Origin: Pigmentiphaga sp. H8
Lineage (GTDB): Bacteria; Pseudomonadota; Gammaproteobacteria; Burkholderiales; Burkholderiaceae_B
NCBI RefSeq assembly: GCF_003854895.1
Contig: NZ_CP033966.1
Span: forward strand, 3,162,001 to 3,226,000
Direction: 5' to 3'
Length of the DNA stretch: 64,000 nucleotides
The translations under genes and the position numbers were made by a program. Shown piece by piece: positions 20,018 to 27,235 of the stretch (positions are counted from its first letter, which is position 1; every line of letters begins with the position of its first letter). Below the pieces are notes generated by a model. That model searched no databases, was not told the origin of the DNA, and worked only from the letters and a program-made list of their open reading frames with translations.

Positions 20018-20056
20018 CGCGCGGGGGCGGCGCCCCCTGCCGGCGCGCCGCGGGCC

Positions 20057-20734
20057 TCAGGCCAGCCAGGCGCCCAGGACCGGTGCCAGCAGCACCATGG
20101 ACAGGCCGCTGAATATCATCAGCAGGCTGGCCATCACGCCGGCTTCCTCGCCCAGCTCGCGCGCCTTGGCCGTGCCCAGCGCGTGGGCCGCGGCGCCGTA
20201 GGACGCGCCGGAGGCCAGCTCCGAACGGCGCGGCATCAGGGCCAGGATCAATTCGCCGGTCAGCATGCCGGCCAGCCCGGTGAAGACCACGAACATCGCC
20301 GCCAGGTCGGCGTCGCCGCCGAAGCGGTCCGCCGTGGCCATGGCGAAGGGCGTGGAGACCGAGCGCACCAGCAGGCTGCGCGCGACCTCGGGGGCCAGGT
20401 GGAAGGCCCGCGCCAGCCACCACGAACTGGCCACCGCAGCCGTCACGCCCGCCACCGTGCCCACGGCCAGGGCCGGCCACAGCTCCCGTATCAGGCGCCG
20501 GTACTGGTAGATCGGTACCGCGAACGCCACCGTGGCCGGGCCCAGGAACCACAGCAGCACGCGCGTATCGGCCGCGTATTCGTCCAGCGAAATGCCCGTG
20601 GCCAGCAACAAGGCCAGCAACGCCAGCGGCGTCAGCAGGATGGGATGCGTCCAGAGCCGCGGATGGCGGGCATGGAGCAGCTTGTTCAGGTAATACAAGG
20701 CAAGCGTGGCCACCACGCACAGGACGATGATCAT
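20057..20734 (-). CDS. lrgB: LrgB/CidB-family membrane protein
   Basis: 225 residues, highly hydrophobic with several membrane segments. The family pattern is visible in YLNKLLHARHPRLWTHPILLTPLALLALLL, PIYQYRRLI, VRSVSTPFAMATADRFGGDADLAA and GTAKARELGEEAGVMASLLMIFSGL. LrgB/CidB partners with LrgA/CidA in holin/antiholin-like control of murein hydrolases, or in pyruvate or other small-acid transport in some bacteria. Its ATG overlaps the lrgA stop (ATGA, 4 nt). Confidence 0.92.
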   Translation of the reverse strand: MIIVLCVVATLALYYLNKLLHARHPRLWTHPILLTPLALLALLLATGISLDEYAADTRVLLWFLGPATVAFAVPIYQYRRLIRELWPALAVGTVAGVTAAVASSWWLARAFHLAPEVARSLLVRSVSTPFAMATADRFGGDADLAAMFVVFTGLAGMLTGELILALMPRRSELASGASYGAAAHALGTAKARELGEEAGVMASLLMIFSGLSMVLLAPVLGAWLA

Positions 20735-21132
20735 GATGCCGCCTTCGCCGGCGCGCGGGCGCGGCGCCGCCGGGCGATCCACTCCACCGTCGCCGCGGTG
20801 GTCAGCATGACGCAGGCGTTGCCCAGCACGATGACCGCCGCCAGCTTCAGCCCCTCGTTCCTGAGCAGATCCTGGTAGCGCACCATCGCGACCACGGCGG
20901 GAATGAAGAACACCAGCATGTCGGCCAGCAGCCAGTGCGCGCCCTGGTCGATGCGGTGGAGCGGCAGGCGGCCGCTCAGCAGCAGCGCCAGCACGGCGAA
21001 CAGGCCCACCACCCCGCCGGGGATGGGCAGGCCGGTCCAGCGGACGGCAGTGTCGGCGGCCCACCAGACGGCAACCAGGGCCAGGACCTGGAGGATGCGG
21101 ACGGCGAAGGGGGGAAGGAAGCGGTGCGACAT
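20731..21132 (-). CDS. lrgA: LrgA/CidA-family holin-like protein
   Basis: 133 residues with four hydrophobic segments. LPIPGGVVGLFAVLALLLSGRL and HWLLADMLVFFIPAVVAMVRYQDLL are the family signature, and the tail is strongly basic (EWIARRRRARAPAKAAS). It is the first gene of a two-gene operon with lrgB and lies divergent from a LysR regulator, the cidR-cidAB arrangement, 93 bp apart. Confidence 0.92.
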   Translation of the reverse strand: MSHRFLPPFAVRILQVLALVAVWWAADTAVRWTGLPIPGGVVGLFAVLALLLSGRLPLHRIDQGAHWLLADMLVFFIPAVVAMVRYQDLLRNEGLKLAAVIVLGNACVMLTTAATVEWIARRRRARAPAKAAS

Positions 21133-21195
21133 GATTGGTCTACGGGTATACCCGTAATTCTAGACAAGACGCTTCCATTTAGAAAATGAATAAAA

Positions 21196-21217
21196 TCCAT
21201 ATTAAGAATTCCATATT
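21196..21217. repeat. Direct repeat TCCATATT x2 in the lrgA/lysR divergent promoter
   Basis: TCCATATT occurs at 21196-21203 and 21210-21217 (14-bp period). The second copy extends into TCCATATTGGA, a short interrupted palindrome. The position, 9-30 bp before the LysR start and in an AT-rich spacer, fits a regulator-binding or promoter element. Confidence 0.4.
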
Positions 21218-21225
21218 GGAATGAA

Positions 21226-22158
21226 ATGGATTTGCGCGCCCTGCGGTACTTCGTCGAGGTCGTCCAGCGCCAAAGCTACACGGCGGCGGCGCGCGCGCTG
21301 TTCGTGACCCAGCCCACGGTCAGCAAGATGATCCGGCAGTTGGAGGACGAACTGGGCACGCCGGTGCTGCGCAAGTTCGGCCGGCGCATCGAACCGACCG
21401 ACACCGGCCGCATCGTGCTGGAACGCGGACGGCAACTGCTGGCCCTGCACGCCCAGTTGCAGGCCGAACTGTCCGACGTGCGCCAGGCCGCCCGGGGCGA
21501 ACTGGTCGTCGGCACCCCACCGCTGGCGCACCACCTGCTGGCCCCGCTGCTCGCACGCTTCCATCAGGACTATCCGGGGATCGAGCTGCGGCTGTTCGAG
21601 CGCGGCTCGCGCTCGGTCGAAGACGAACTGAAGTCCGGTACGCTCGAGATCGGCGCCATGCTGCTGCCGGCGGACGAAAACGAATACGAAACGCTGCCCA
21701 TCTGCAATTTCCCGCTGCGCCTGATCGTGCCGGCATCCTCGAGCTGGGCCGGGCGCGAACGGGTCCGGCTGGAGGAACTGGCGGCCGAACCCTTCATCTT
21801 CTACGGCGAGGGCTTCGTGCTGAACGAAGTGGTCCACGCCGCCTGCGTCCAGGCCGGCTTCACGCCGCGGATCGCCGGCCGCAGCAGCCAGTGGGACTTC
21901 ATGGCCTCCATGGTGGCCGCCGGCGTGGGGCTCGCCCTGCTGCCGGAGCTGTTCAGCCGCCAACTGGACCGCTCTCGGCTGGCGGTGGTCCCGCTCCAGG
22001 ATCCGCAGTTGTGGTGGCACATGGCCTTCGCTTGGCGCCGCGGCCGCTACCTCTCGTTCGCCGCGCGCGCCTGGCTGGACCTGGCCCGCCGCATGCTGCC
22101 CGGGGACGGCCGGGCCGCGGGCGATAATGGCGTCCTTTGGGACGAGGAAAACCGCTGA
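21226..22158 (+). CDS. LysR-family regulator, probably of lrgAB (CidR-like)
   Basis: 310 residues. N-terminal winged helix (LRALRYFVEVVQRQSYTAAARALFVTQPTVSKMIRQLEDELG) and a periplasmic-binding-like effector domain. Divergence from lrgAB argues for control of that operon, as with CidR. Unusually, its TGA overlaps the ATG of earP (TGATG, 1 nt), so the modification enzyme for EF-P lies in the same transcript as this regulator. Confidence 0.88.
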   Translation: MDLRALRYFVEVVQRQSYTAAARALFVTQPTVSKMIRQLEDELGTPVLRKFGRRIEPTDTGRIVLERGRQLLALHAQLQAELSDVRQAARGELVVGTPPLAHHLLAPLLARFHQDYPGIELRLFERGSRSVEDELKSGTLEIGAMLLPADENEYETLPICNFPLRLIVPASSSWAGRERVRLEELAAEPFIFYGEGFVLNEVVHAACVQAGFTPRIAGRSSQWDFMASMVAAGVGLALLPELFSRQLDRSRLAVVPLQDPQLWWHMAFAWRRGRYLSFAARAWLDLARRMLPGDGRAAGDNGVLWDEENR

Positions 22159-23258
22159 TGCGCGCCGACATCTTCTGCCGCGTGATCGACAACTACGGCG
22201 ACATAGGCGTGTGCTGGCGCCTGGCCCGCCAACTGGCGCGGGAGCACGGCTGGCGGGTGCGCCTGTGGGTGGACGACCTGCCGGTCATGGCGCGCCTGGC
22301 GCCGGCGGTCGATCCCAAGGCGGCCGCGCAGCGCGCCGATGGCGTGGACATCGTCCGCTGGACGCGGCCGGCGCCGCCGCTGGAACCGGGCGACGTGGTC
22401 ATCGAGGCCTTCGCCTGCGATCCGCCCGCCGAATTCGTCCAGCGCATGCGGGACCGGGTGCGCCCGCCCGTCTGGGTCAACCTGGAATACCTGAGCGCCG
22501 AGACCTGGGTCGAGAACTGCCATGCCCTGCCCTCACCCCAGCCGGGCGGGCTGCGCAAGTACTTCTTCTTCCCCGGGTTCACGCCGGCGACCGGCGGGCT
22601 GCTGCGCGAGCGCGGCCTGCTGGCCGAACGCGATGCCCTCCAGGCCGATCCGGCCGCCCTGGCCGCCTTCCTGCGCGGTGCCGGCCTGCCCGAGCCCTGT
22701 GCCGGCGAACGCCTGGTCACCCTGTTCTGCTATCCCGACGCACCGGCCTCCATCCTGGCCGACGTACTGGCGGGCGGCGACATACCCACGCTGCTGGCCA
22801 TCCCGCCCGGCGTCGCCCCCTACCTGACCGCCGGCGCGCGTGGCCGCCTGCGCATCGCGCGGGCGCCCTTCCTGCCCCAGGCCGACTACGACCGCCTGCT
22901 GTGGAGCGCCGACCTGAACTTCGTCCGGGGCGAGGATTCCTTCATCCGCGCCCAGTGGGCCGGCCGCCCCATGGTCTGGCACATCTACCCCCAGGCCGAG
23001 GCCGCCCATGTCGACAAGCTGCACGCCTGGCTGCGGCGCTACCCCGCCCCGCAAGCCGCGGCGGCGCTCCAGGCCGCCTGGAACGGCGACGCCGGGGCGG
23101 CGCGCTTCCAACCGTTGCTGGCCGAGGCCTTGTCGCCAGCGGTGTTCGACCCGTGGCGCGAGGCCGCGCGCGCCTGGAGCGACACCCTGGCCGCCCAGCC
23201 CGACCTGGCCACCCAACTGGCCGGTTTCTGCGCGGCACGGCAGGAAAACCACGCCTGA
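22158..23258 (+). CDS. earP: EF-P arginine rhamnosyltransferase EarP
   Basis: Transfers rhamnose from dTDP-rhamnose to Arg32 of EF-P, which then relieves polyproline stalling. 366 residues starting MRADIFCRVIDNYGDIGVCW; the DNYGD motif contains the conserved catalytic Asp. LEYLSAETWVENCH, FFFPGFTPATGGL and RGEDSFIRAQWAGRPMVWHIYPQ are family signatures. GAGGAAA lies just upstream of ATG 22158 within the end of the LysR gene. It sits directly before efp, which carries Arg32. Confidence 0.95.
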   Translation: MRADIFCRVIDNYGDIGVCWRLARQLAREHGWRVRLWVDDLPVMARLAPAVDPKAAAQRADGVDIVRWTRPAPPLEPGDVVIEAFACDPPAEFVQRMRDRVRPPVWVNLEYLSAETWVENCHALPSPQPGGLRKYFFFPGFTPATGGLLRERGLLAERDALQADPAALAAFLRGAGLPEPCAGERLVTLFCYPDAPASILADVLAGGDIPTLLAIPPGVAPYLTAGARGRLRIARAPFLPQADYDRLLWSADLNFVRGEDSFIRAQWAGRPMVWHIYPQAEAAHVDKLHAWLRRYPAPQAAAALQAAWNGDAGAARFQPLLAEALSPAVFDPWREAARAWSDTLAAQPDLATQLAGFCAARQENHA

Positions 23259-23389
23259 CGCGGAACTAGCCGGGGCACCCTGTCCCGGGCTATACTAGTT
23301 GGCTGCACAGGCCATATGGCCGTCTTTTGGACATCGCGGCGCTACACGCCGGCTGTCACTAGCGTTCCCTCCCCTAAGGTTGCTCCAGC

Positions 23390-23947
23390 ATGAAAATCGC
23401 TCAGGAATTGCGCGTCGGCAACGTCATCATGGTCGGCAAGGATCCCCTGGTCGTCCTGAAGGCCGAATACAACAAGTCCGGCCGCAACGCCGCCGTCGTC
23501 AAGATGAAGCTCAAGAACCTGCTGACCGGTTCGGGCACGGAATCCGTCTACAAGGCCGACGAAAAGTTCGAAATCCTGGTGCTCGAGCGCCGCGAGTGCA
23601 CCTACTCGTACTTCGCCGACCCCATGTATGTCTTCATGGACACCGAGTACAACCAGTACGAAGTCGAAGCCGAGAGCATGGGCGATGCCCTGCACTACCT
23701 GGAAGAAGGCATGCCCGTCGAGGTGGTCTTCTACGAAGGCCGCGCGATCTCGGTGGAAATGCCCACCATCGTCGTGCGCGAGATCGTCTACACCGAGCCG
23801 GCCGTGCGTGGCGACACCTCGGGCAAGGTCATGAAACCCGCCAAGGTCAACACTGGCTACGAACTGCCGGTGCCGCTGTTCTGCGAAATCGGCGACAAGA
23901 TCGAGATCGACACCCGTACGGGCGAGTACCGTAGCAGGGTGAAATAA
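23390..23947 (+). CDS. efp: Elongation factor P (arginine-32 type)
   Basis: 185 residues. Binds stalled ribosomes between the P and E sites. The tip of domain I reads YNKSGRNAAVVK and places Arg at residue 32, the rhamnosylated residue in the EarP pathway, where E. coli has a lysine. The C-terminus has the EF-P signature KPAKVNTGYELPVPLFCEIGDKIEIDTRTGEYRSRV. A TATACT at 23291-23296 could be a -10 box. It follows earP with 131 bp between. Confidence 0.97.
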   Translation: MKIAQELRVGNVIMVGKDPLVVLKAEYNKSGRNAAVVKMKLKNLLTGSGTESVYKADEKFEILVLERRECTYSYFADPMYVFMDTEYNQYEVEAESMGDALHYLEEGMPVEVVFYEGRAISVEMPTIVVREIVYTEPAVRGDTSGKVMKPAKVNTGYELPVPLFCEIGDKIEIDTRTGEYRSRVK

Positions 23948-24067
23948 GCCCCCCCTACGCGCTTACGCGCGCCCGGCATGGTGAGCCCCCAGCCGCTACG
24001 CGGCAGCCCCCCGAGGGGGCCGGGGGGCCCGCCTTGGGGCGGCCCGGCGCCGGGCCCCGTGGGGCGT

Positions 24068-24099
24068 CGAAGTGGACCGGCGGAGCCGGATCCACTTCG
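24068..24099. repeat. Inverted repeat in the efp/DUF1178 convergent spacer
   Basis: Arms GAAGTGGACCGGC and GCCGGATCCACTTC pair, with one bulged A, around GGA. It lies in a 269-bp, very G/C-rich spacer (23948-24216) that also holds runs such as CCCCCCGAGGGGG. No coding frame there is convincing. It may serve as a bidirectional terminator or be a dispersed palindromic element. Confidence 0.5.
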
Positions 24100-24186
24100 C
24101 CTCGTCTTTCTTGGGGGCCTTTGGCCCCCTTTCCCCCGTTGTCTTTTTCTATTGGGTTGCTTGCGCTTTTGGCGTGGGTAGGCGCT

Positions 24187-24212
24187 CGTTCGTCCCGCGG
24201 GCGGGACGAACG
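24187..24212. terminator. Perfect 12-bp hairpin just after the DUF1178 gene
   Basis: CGTTCGTCCCGC and GCGGGACGAACG form a perfect 12-bp stem around GG, ending 4 bp from the minus-strand stop codon at 24217-24219. No T-run follows on the minus strand, so termination is inferred from position and stem strength. Confidence 0.6.
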
Positions 24213-24216
24213 TCGG

Positions 24217-24669
24217 TTATTGCAGGCGGTCGTCGTCTAGCAGGGCGGGGATGGGGGCTACGGCTATGCCCTCTTCGGCCAGCGACTGGCGTTCCTGCTG
24301 GGTGGCCACGCCGCGGATGGGGCGTTCGGGGGCGTCGCCGTGGTGGATGCGCCGGGCTTCGGAGGCGAAGCGTTCGCCGACGTTTTCGGTCTGGCGCAGG
24401 ACTTCCCGCAATTGCTTGAGCATGGCGGCCTGCATGTCGGGGGACATGGGGGCGTTGCCGGGTTCGCGCGCGGCGGGAGTGGCCGGCGCCTTGCTGCCGG
24501 AGACGTTCAGCATGGGGGCCGACAATTTCTTGTCGATGGATTTGCTGTCGCACAGCGGGCAGCTGATCAGGCCGCTTTCGCGTTGCGTGTCGAAATCGGA
24601 GTGCGAGCTGAACCAGCCTTCGAAAACGTGGCCGTGCTCGCATTGCAGATCGAAAACCTTGAATGCCAT
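24217..24669 (-). CDS. DUF1178-family protein
   Basis: 150 residues starting MAFKVFDLQCEHGHVFEGWFSS, the family hallmark. Cys and His residues (QCEHGH, then ISCPLCDSK) suggest a zinc-ribbon-like N-terminal site. The middle is Pro/Ala-rich and probably flexible, and the C-terminal part (EARRIHHGDAPERPIRGVATQQERQSLAEEGI) is the second conserved block. Function unknown. Its strand follows the diguanylate cyclase, 107 bp apart. Confidence 0.9.
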   Translation of the reverse strand: MAFKVFDLQCEHGHVFEGWFSSHSDFDTQRESGLISCPLCDSKSIDKKLSAPMLNVSGSKAPATPAAREPGNAPMSPDMQAAMLKQLREVLRQTENVGERFASEARRIHHGDAPERPIRGVATQQERQSLAEEGIAVAPIPALLDDDRLQ

Positions 24670-24776
24670 GAATGATGCGCCTGTCGCCCCCGGGGAACGC
24701 CTGGCGCGGTCTGTACCTGTAGAGAGCCCTATCGTACCCCAAGCCCGGGGCTTGCAGCCGCGCCGCGCCCCGGCCT

Positions 24777-26636
24777 TCATACCGAACGCGACATCGACCC
24801 CTGCTGCGGTTCGTAGACGCAGGTGCGATTGCGCCCCTGCCGCTTGGCGGCGTACAGCGCGGCATCGGCCTGGCGCACCAGCAGCGCCGCCGCGGTGGCA
24901 TGGCCCGGCACCATCGCATCGACGCCGATGCTGACCGTCATCACGCCCTGCTCGCTCTTCAGGTGGGGAATCCGCGCATCCAGCGTGGCCTTGCGAATGT
25001 TCTCGGCGATCAGATAGGCGCCATCGATGTCCGTCTTGGGCAGCAGCACCGCGAATTCCTCGCCGCCGTAGCGCGCCGCCATGTCGGCCGGGCGCCGGAT
25101 ATTGCCCTGGATCACCTGGGCGATGGTGCGCAGGTACTGGTCGCCATGCTGGTGGCCGTAGTGGTCGTTCAGCGCCTTGAAATGGTCGGCATCGATCAGC
25201 AGCAGCGCCAGCGAGCTTTCCTCGCGCGCGGCGCGCCGCCATTCCCGCTCCAGCGCCTCGTCGAAGCGGCGGCGGTTCGACAGGTTGGTCAGGCCGTCGG
25301 TGGCCGCCATGGCCAGCAGCTGGGCGTTCTCGGCCTCCAGGGCTTCCTCGGCCTTCTTGCGGCGCGAGACGTCGCGGATGTTCAGGATGCAGCGCTCGTC
25401 GCCCATCTCGGGCGGCAGGCGCTTGACGCTGGCCTCCAGCCAGCTCCACGACGAATCCCGGTGGCGCGCCGGAAAGGTCAGCATGCGCGGCCAGGACTGC
25501 TCGTCCCCGGAGAACAGCGGCACGTAGTCCGCCCGCACGAAGTCGTCGATGTTGCGCCCTTCGATGTCCCCCGGCACCCACCCCAGCACGTCCTTGATGG
25601 CCGGCGAGATATAGGTGACGATGCCGTCCGCCCGGCACAGCGCGATGATGTCGGCCGAATTCTCGGCCAGCACCCGGTACCGGGCCTCGCTGCGCAGCGC
25701 GCTGCGCTCGGCCGCCAGACGCAGCGCGAACTCCCGGCGCAGCATCCACACCAGCACCATGGTGCCCATGCACAGCAGCAGCGTAAGCATGGCGATGATC
25801 CCGGCCTTGTTGCGCCAGGCCGCATAGATGTCGCTGTCGGCCATGCCCACCAGCACGATCAGCGGCAGCGGGGGCTCGACCGCCGTGAAGGAATAAAGCC
25901 GGGTCACCCCATCCGTGGCCGACACGGCCTCGTACGAACCGGTGTCCGATGCCGGATAGCGCTTGAACAGCTCGAGATCGGCCAATTGCTTGCCCAGCAG
26001 GCCCTGTACCGCCGGGAAACGCGCCATGACCGAGCCGTCGGCGCGCAGCAGCATGATGGAGCCATTCTGGCGCAGGTCCAGTTGGCGGAACTGGTTTTCC
26101 AGGTGGGAGATGCGCAGCGTGCTGACCACCACGCCGCCGAAGCTGCCGTCGGGCCGGCTCACGCGGCGGCTGATGGCGATGGACCACATATTGGTCAGCC
26201 GCGAGAAAAAAGGCCGGCTCACGAACAGTCCGACGTCGGAAGCTTCCTTGTGCACGCGGAAATAGTCGCGCTGCGAAAACTCGACGCCGCGCGGCTGCAC
26301 CGACTTGGAGTCGGTCAGCATCCGGCCCTCGGTGTCCAGCACCACCATCGTTCCCACGCCGCGCATCTGCGGCAGGCTGCCGAACAGCAGTTGGTGACGG
26401 CGATAAGGATCCAGGCCTTCGGCTTCGGCAAGCCGCAGGCCATTGAGCATGGATTGCAGAGAGAGGTCGACCAGCTCGATGTCGCGGCCGATGCCGTCGG
26501 CGACCACCCGGCCCAGGTTCACCGTGGCTTCCCTGGCCGCTCGCCTGGCATCCTGGCGGGTGTCGTATAGCGCGGCCGCGCATACCAGGCCGAAACACGC
26601 GACCACCAAGGTGGCCCATAACGTTAGCCAGCGCAT
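24777..26636 (-). CDS. Membrane diguanylate cyclase (dCache-PAS-GGDEF)
   Basis: 619 residues. A membrane segment at residues 3-24 and a second near 280-300 bracket a periplasmic Cache-like sensor domain (DIELVDLSLQSMLNGLRLAEA, SQRDYFRVHKEASDVGLFVSRPFF). Then come a PAS domain (VLAENSADIIALCRADGIVTYISPAIKDVLGW) with PAC segment and a C-terminal GGDEF domain. The active-site loop is GGEEF at about 524-528, a functional variant, and RPAD five residues before it is the product-inhibition I-site. It should make cyclic di-GMP in response to a small periplasmic ligand. No EAL domain is present. Confidence 0.93.
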   Translation of the reverse strand: MRWLTLWATLVVACFGLVCAAALYDTRQDARRAAREATVNLGRVVADGIGRDIELVDLSLQSMLNGLRLAEAEGLDPYRRHQLLFGSLPQMRGVGTMVVLDTEGRMLTDSKSVQPRGVEFSQRDYFRVHKEASDVGLFVSRPFFSRLTNMWSIAISRRVSRPDGSFGGVVVSTLRISHLENQFRQLDLRQNGSIMLLRADGSVMARFPAVQGLLGKQLADLELFKRYPASDTGSYEAVSATDGVTRLYSFTAVEPPLPLIVLVGMADSDIYAAWRNKAGIIAMLTLLLCMGTMVLVWMLRREFALRLAAERSALRSEARYRVLAENSADIIALCRADGIVTYISPAIKDVLGWVPGDIEGRNIDDFVRADYVPLFSGDEQSWPRMLTFPARHRDSSWSWLEASVKRLPPEMGDERCILNIRDVSRRKKAEEALEAENAQLLAMAATDGLTNLSNRRRFDEALEREWRRAAREESSLALLLIDADHFKALNDHYGHQHGDQYLRTIAQVIQGNIRRPADMAARYGGEEFAVLLPKTDIDGAYLIAENIRKATLDARIPHLKSEQGVMTVSIGVDAMVPGHATAAALLVRQADAALYAAKRQGRNRTCVYEPQQGSMSRSV

Positions 26637-26706
26637 GGACCAAACGATACAGGTTACAAAAATTAACCGGGACTATACATCCATTGGGTAGCCCGCGGCA
26701 CGCGTC

Positions 26707-27144
26707 TTAACGGTGATTTGCATTCTCCGGCCCGGAAGACGTCCCCGCCCGGCCCCGGGCCACCCTCTCCGCCATCGCGTGGTAGCGCGCGCTCAACCGG
26801 CGCAGGTGATCCTCGTCCATCGTTTCGATCGCGACCAGCTTGCTGTTGGCGCCCTCCAGCGCCCCCAGCAACTCGTCCAGCTTCAGGTGCAGCGCCTCGC
26901 TGTCCTTGTTCTGGGTGCGCTGGATCACGAACACCATCAGGAAGGTCACGATGGTGGTCCCGGTATTGACCACCAGTTGCCAGGTTTCGGAAAAATGGAA
27001 TATCGGCCCGAGCGCGCCCCAGAGCACGATGGCCGCGCACGCCATGCTGAACGCCGGCGGCGAGCCCGTGGTCCGGGTGACCGACGTCGCGAAGCGATCG
27101 AACAATTGCCCCCTGCCGTTTCTCCGCATGCTGGCTTGATTCAT
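26707..27144 (-). CDS. Low-affinity iron permease-like small membrane protein
   Basis: 145 residues from ATG 27144 (MNQASMRRNGRGQLFDRFA), preceded by GGGAGA. Two hydrophobic segments (FSMACAAIVLWGALGPIFHFS; WQLVVNTGTTIVTFLMVFVIQRTQNKDSEALHLKLDELL) match the PF04120 iron-permease/DUF pattern common in proteobacteria. Transport activity is not demonstrated for bacterial members. The remaining C-terminal part is helical and charged. Monocistronic. Confidence 0.82.
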   Translation of the reverse strand: MNQASMRRNGRGQLFDRFATSVTRTTGSPPAFSMACAAIVLWGALGPIFHFSETWQLVVNTGTTIVTFLMVFVIQRTQNKDSEALHLKLDELLGALEGANSKLVAIETMDEDHLRRLSARYHAMAERVARGRAGTSSGPENANHR

Positions 27145-27235
27145 CGCCGTCTCCCGTGGATGAGGACGATGGGGCGTAGCAAGCGGCGTACCCAAGAAGT
27201 TAGCTCCCTGGACTAGGCGGAATAGTCTATTGCCC

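Noticed and set aside
27145..27235. Duplicated tRNA-Leu 3' end (attachment site) on the far side of the tail-spike gene
   Set aside because: No copy of the tRNA 3' sequence is present there, so a classical att pair is not supported.
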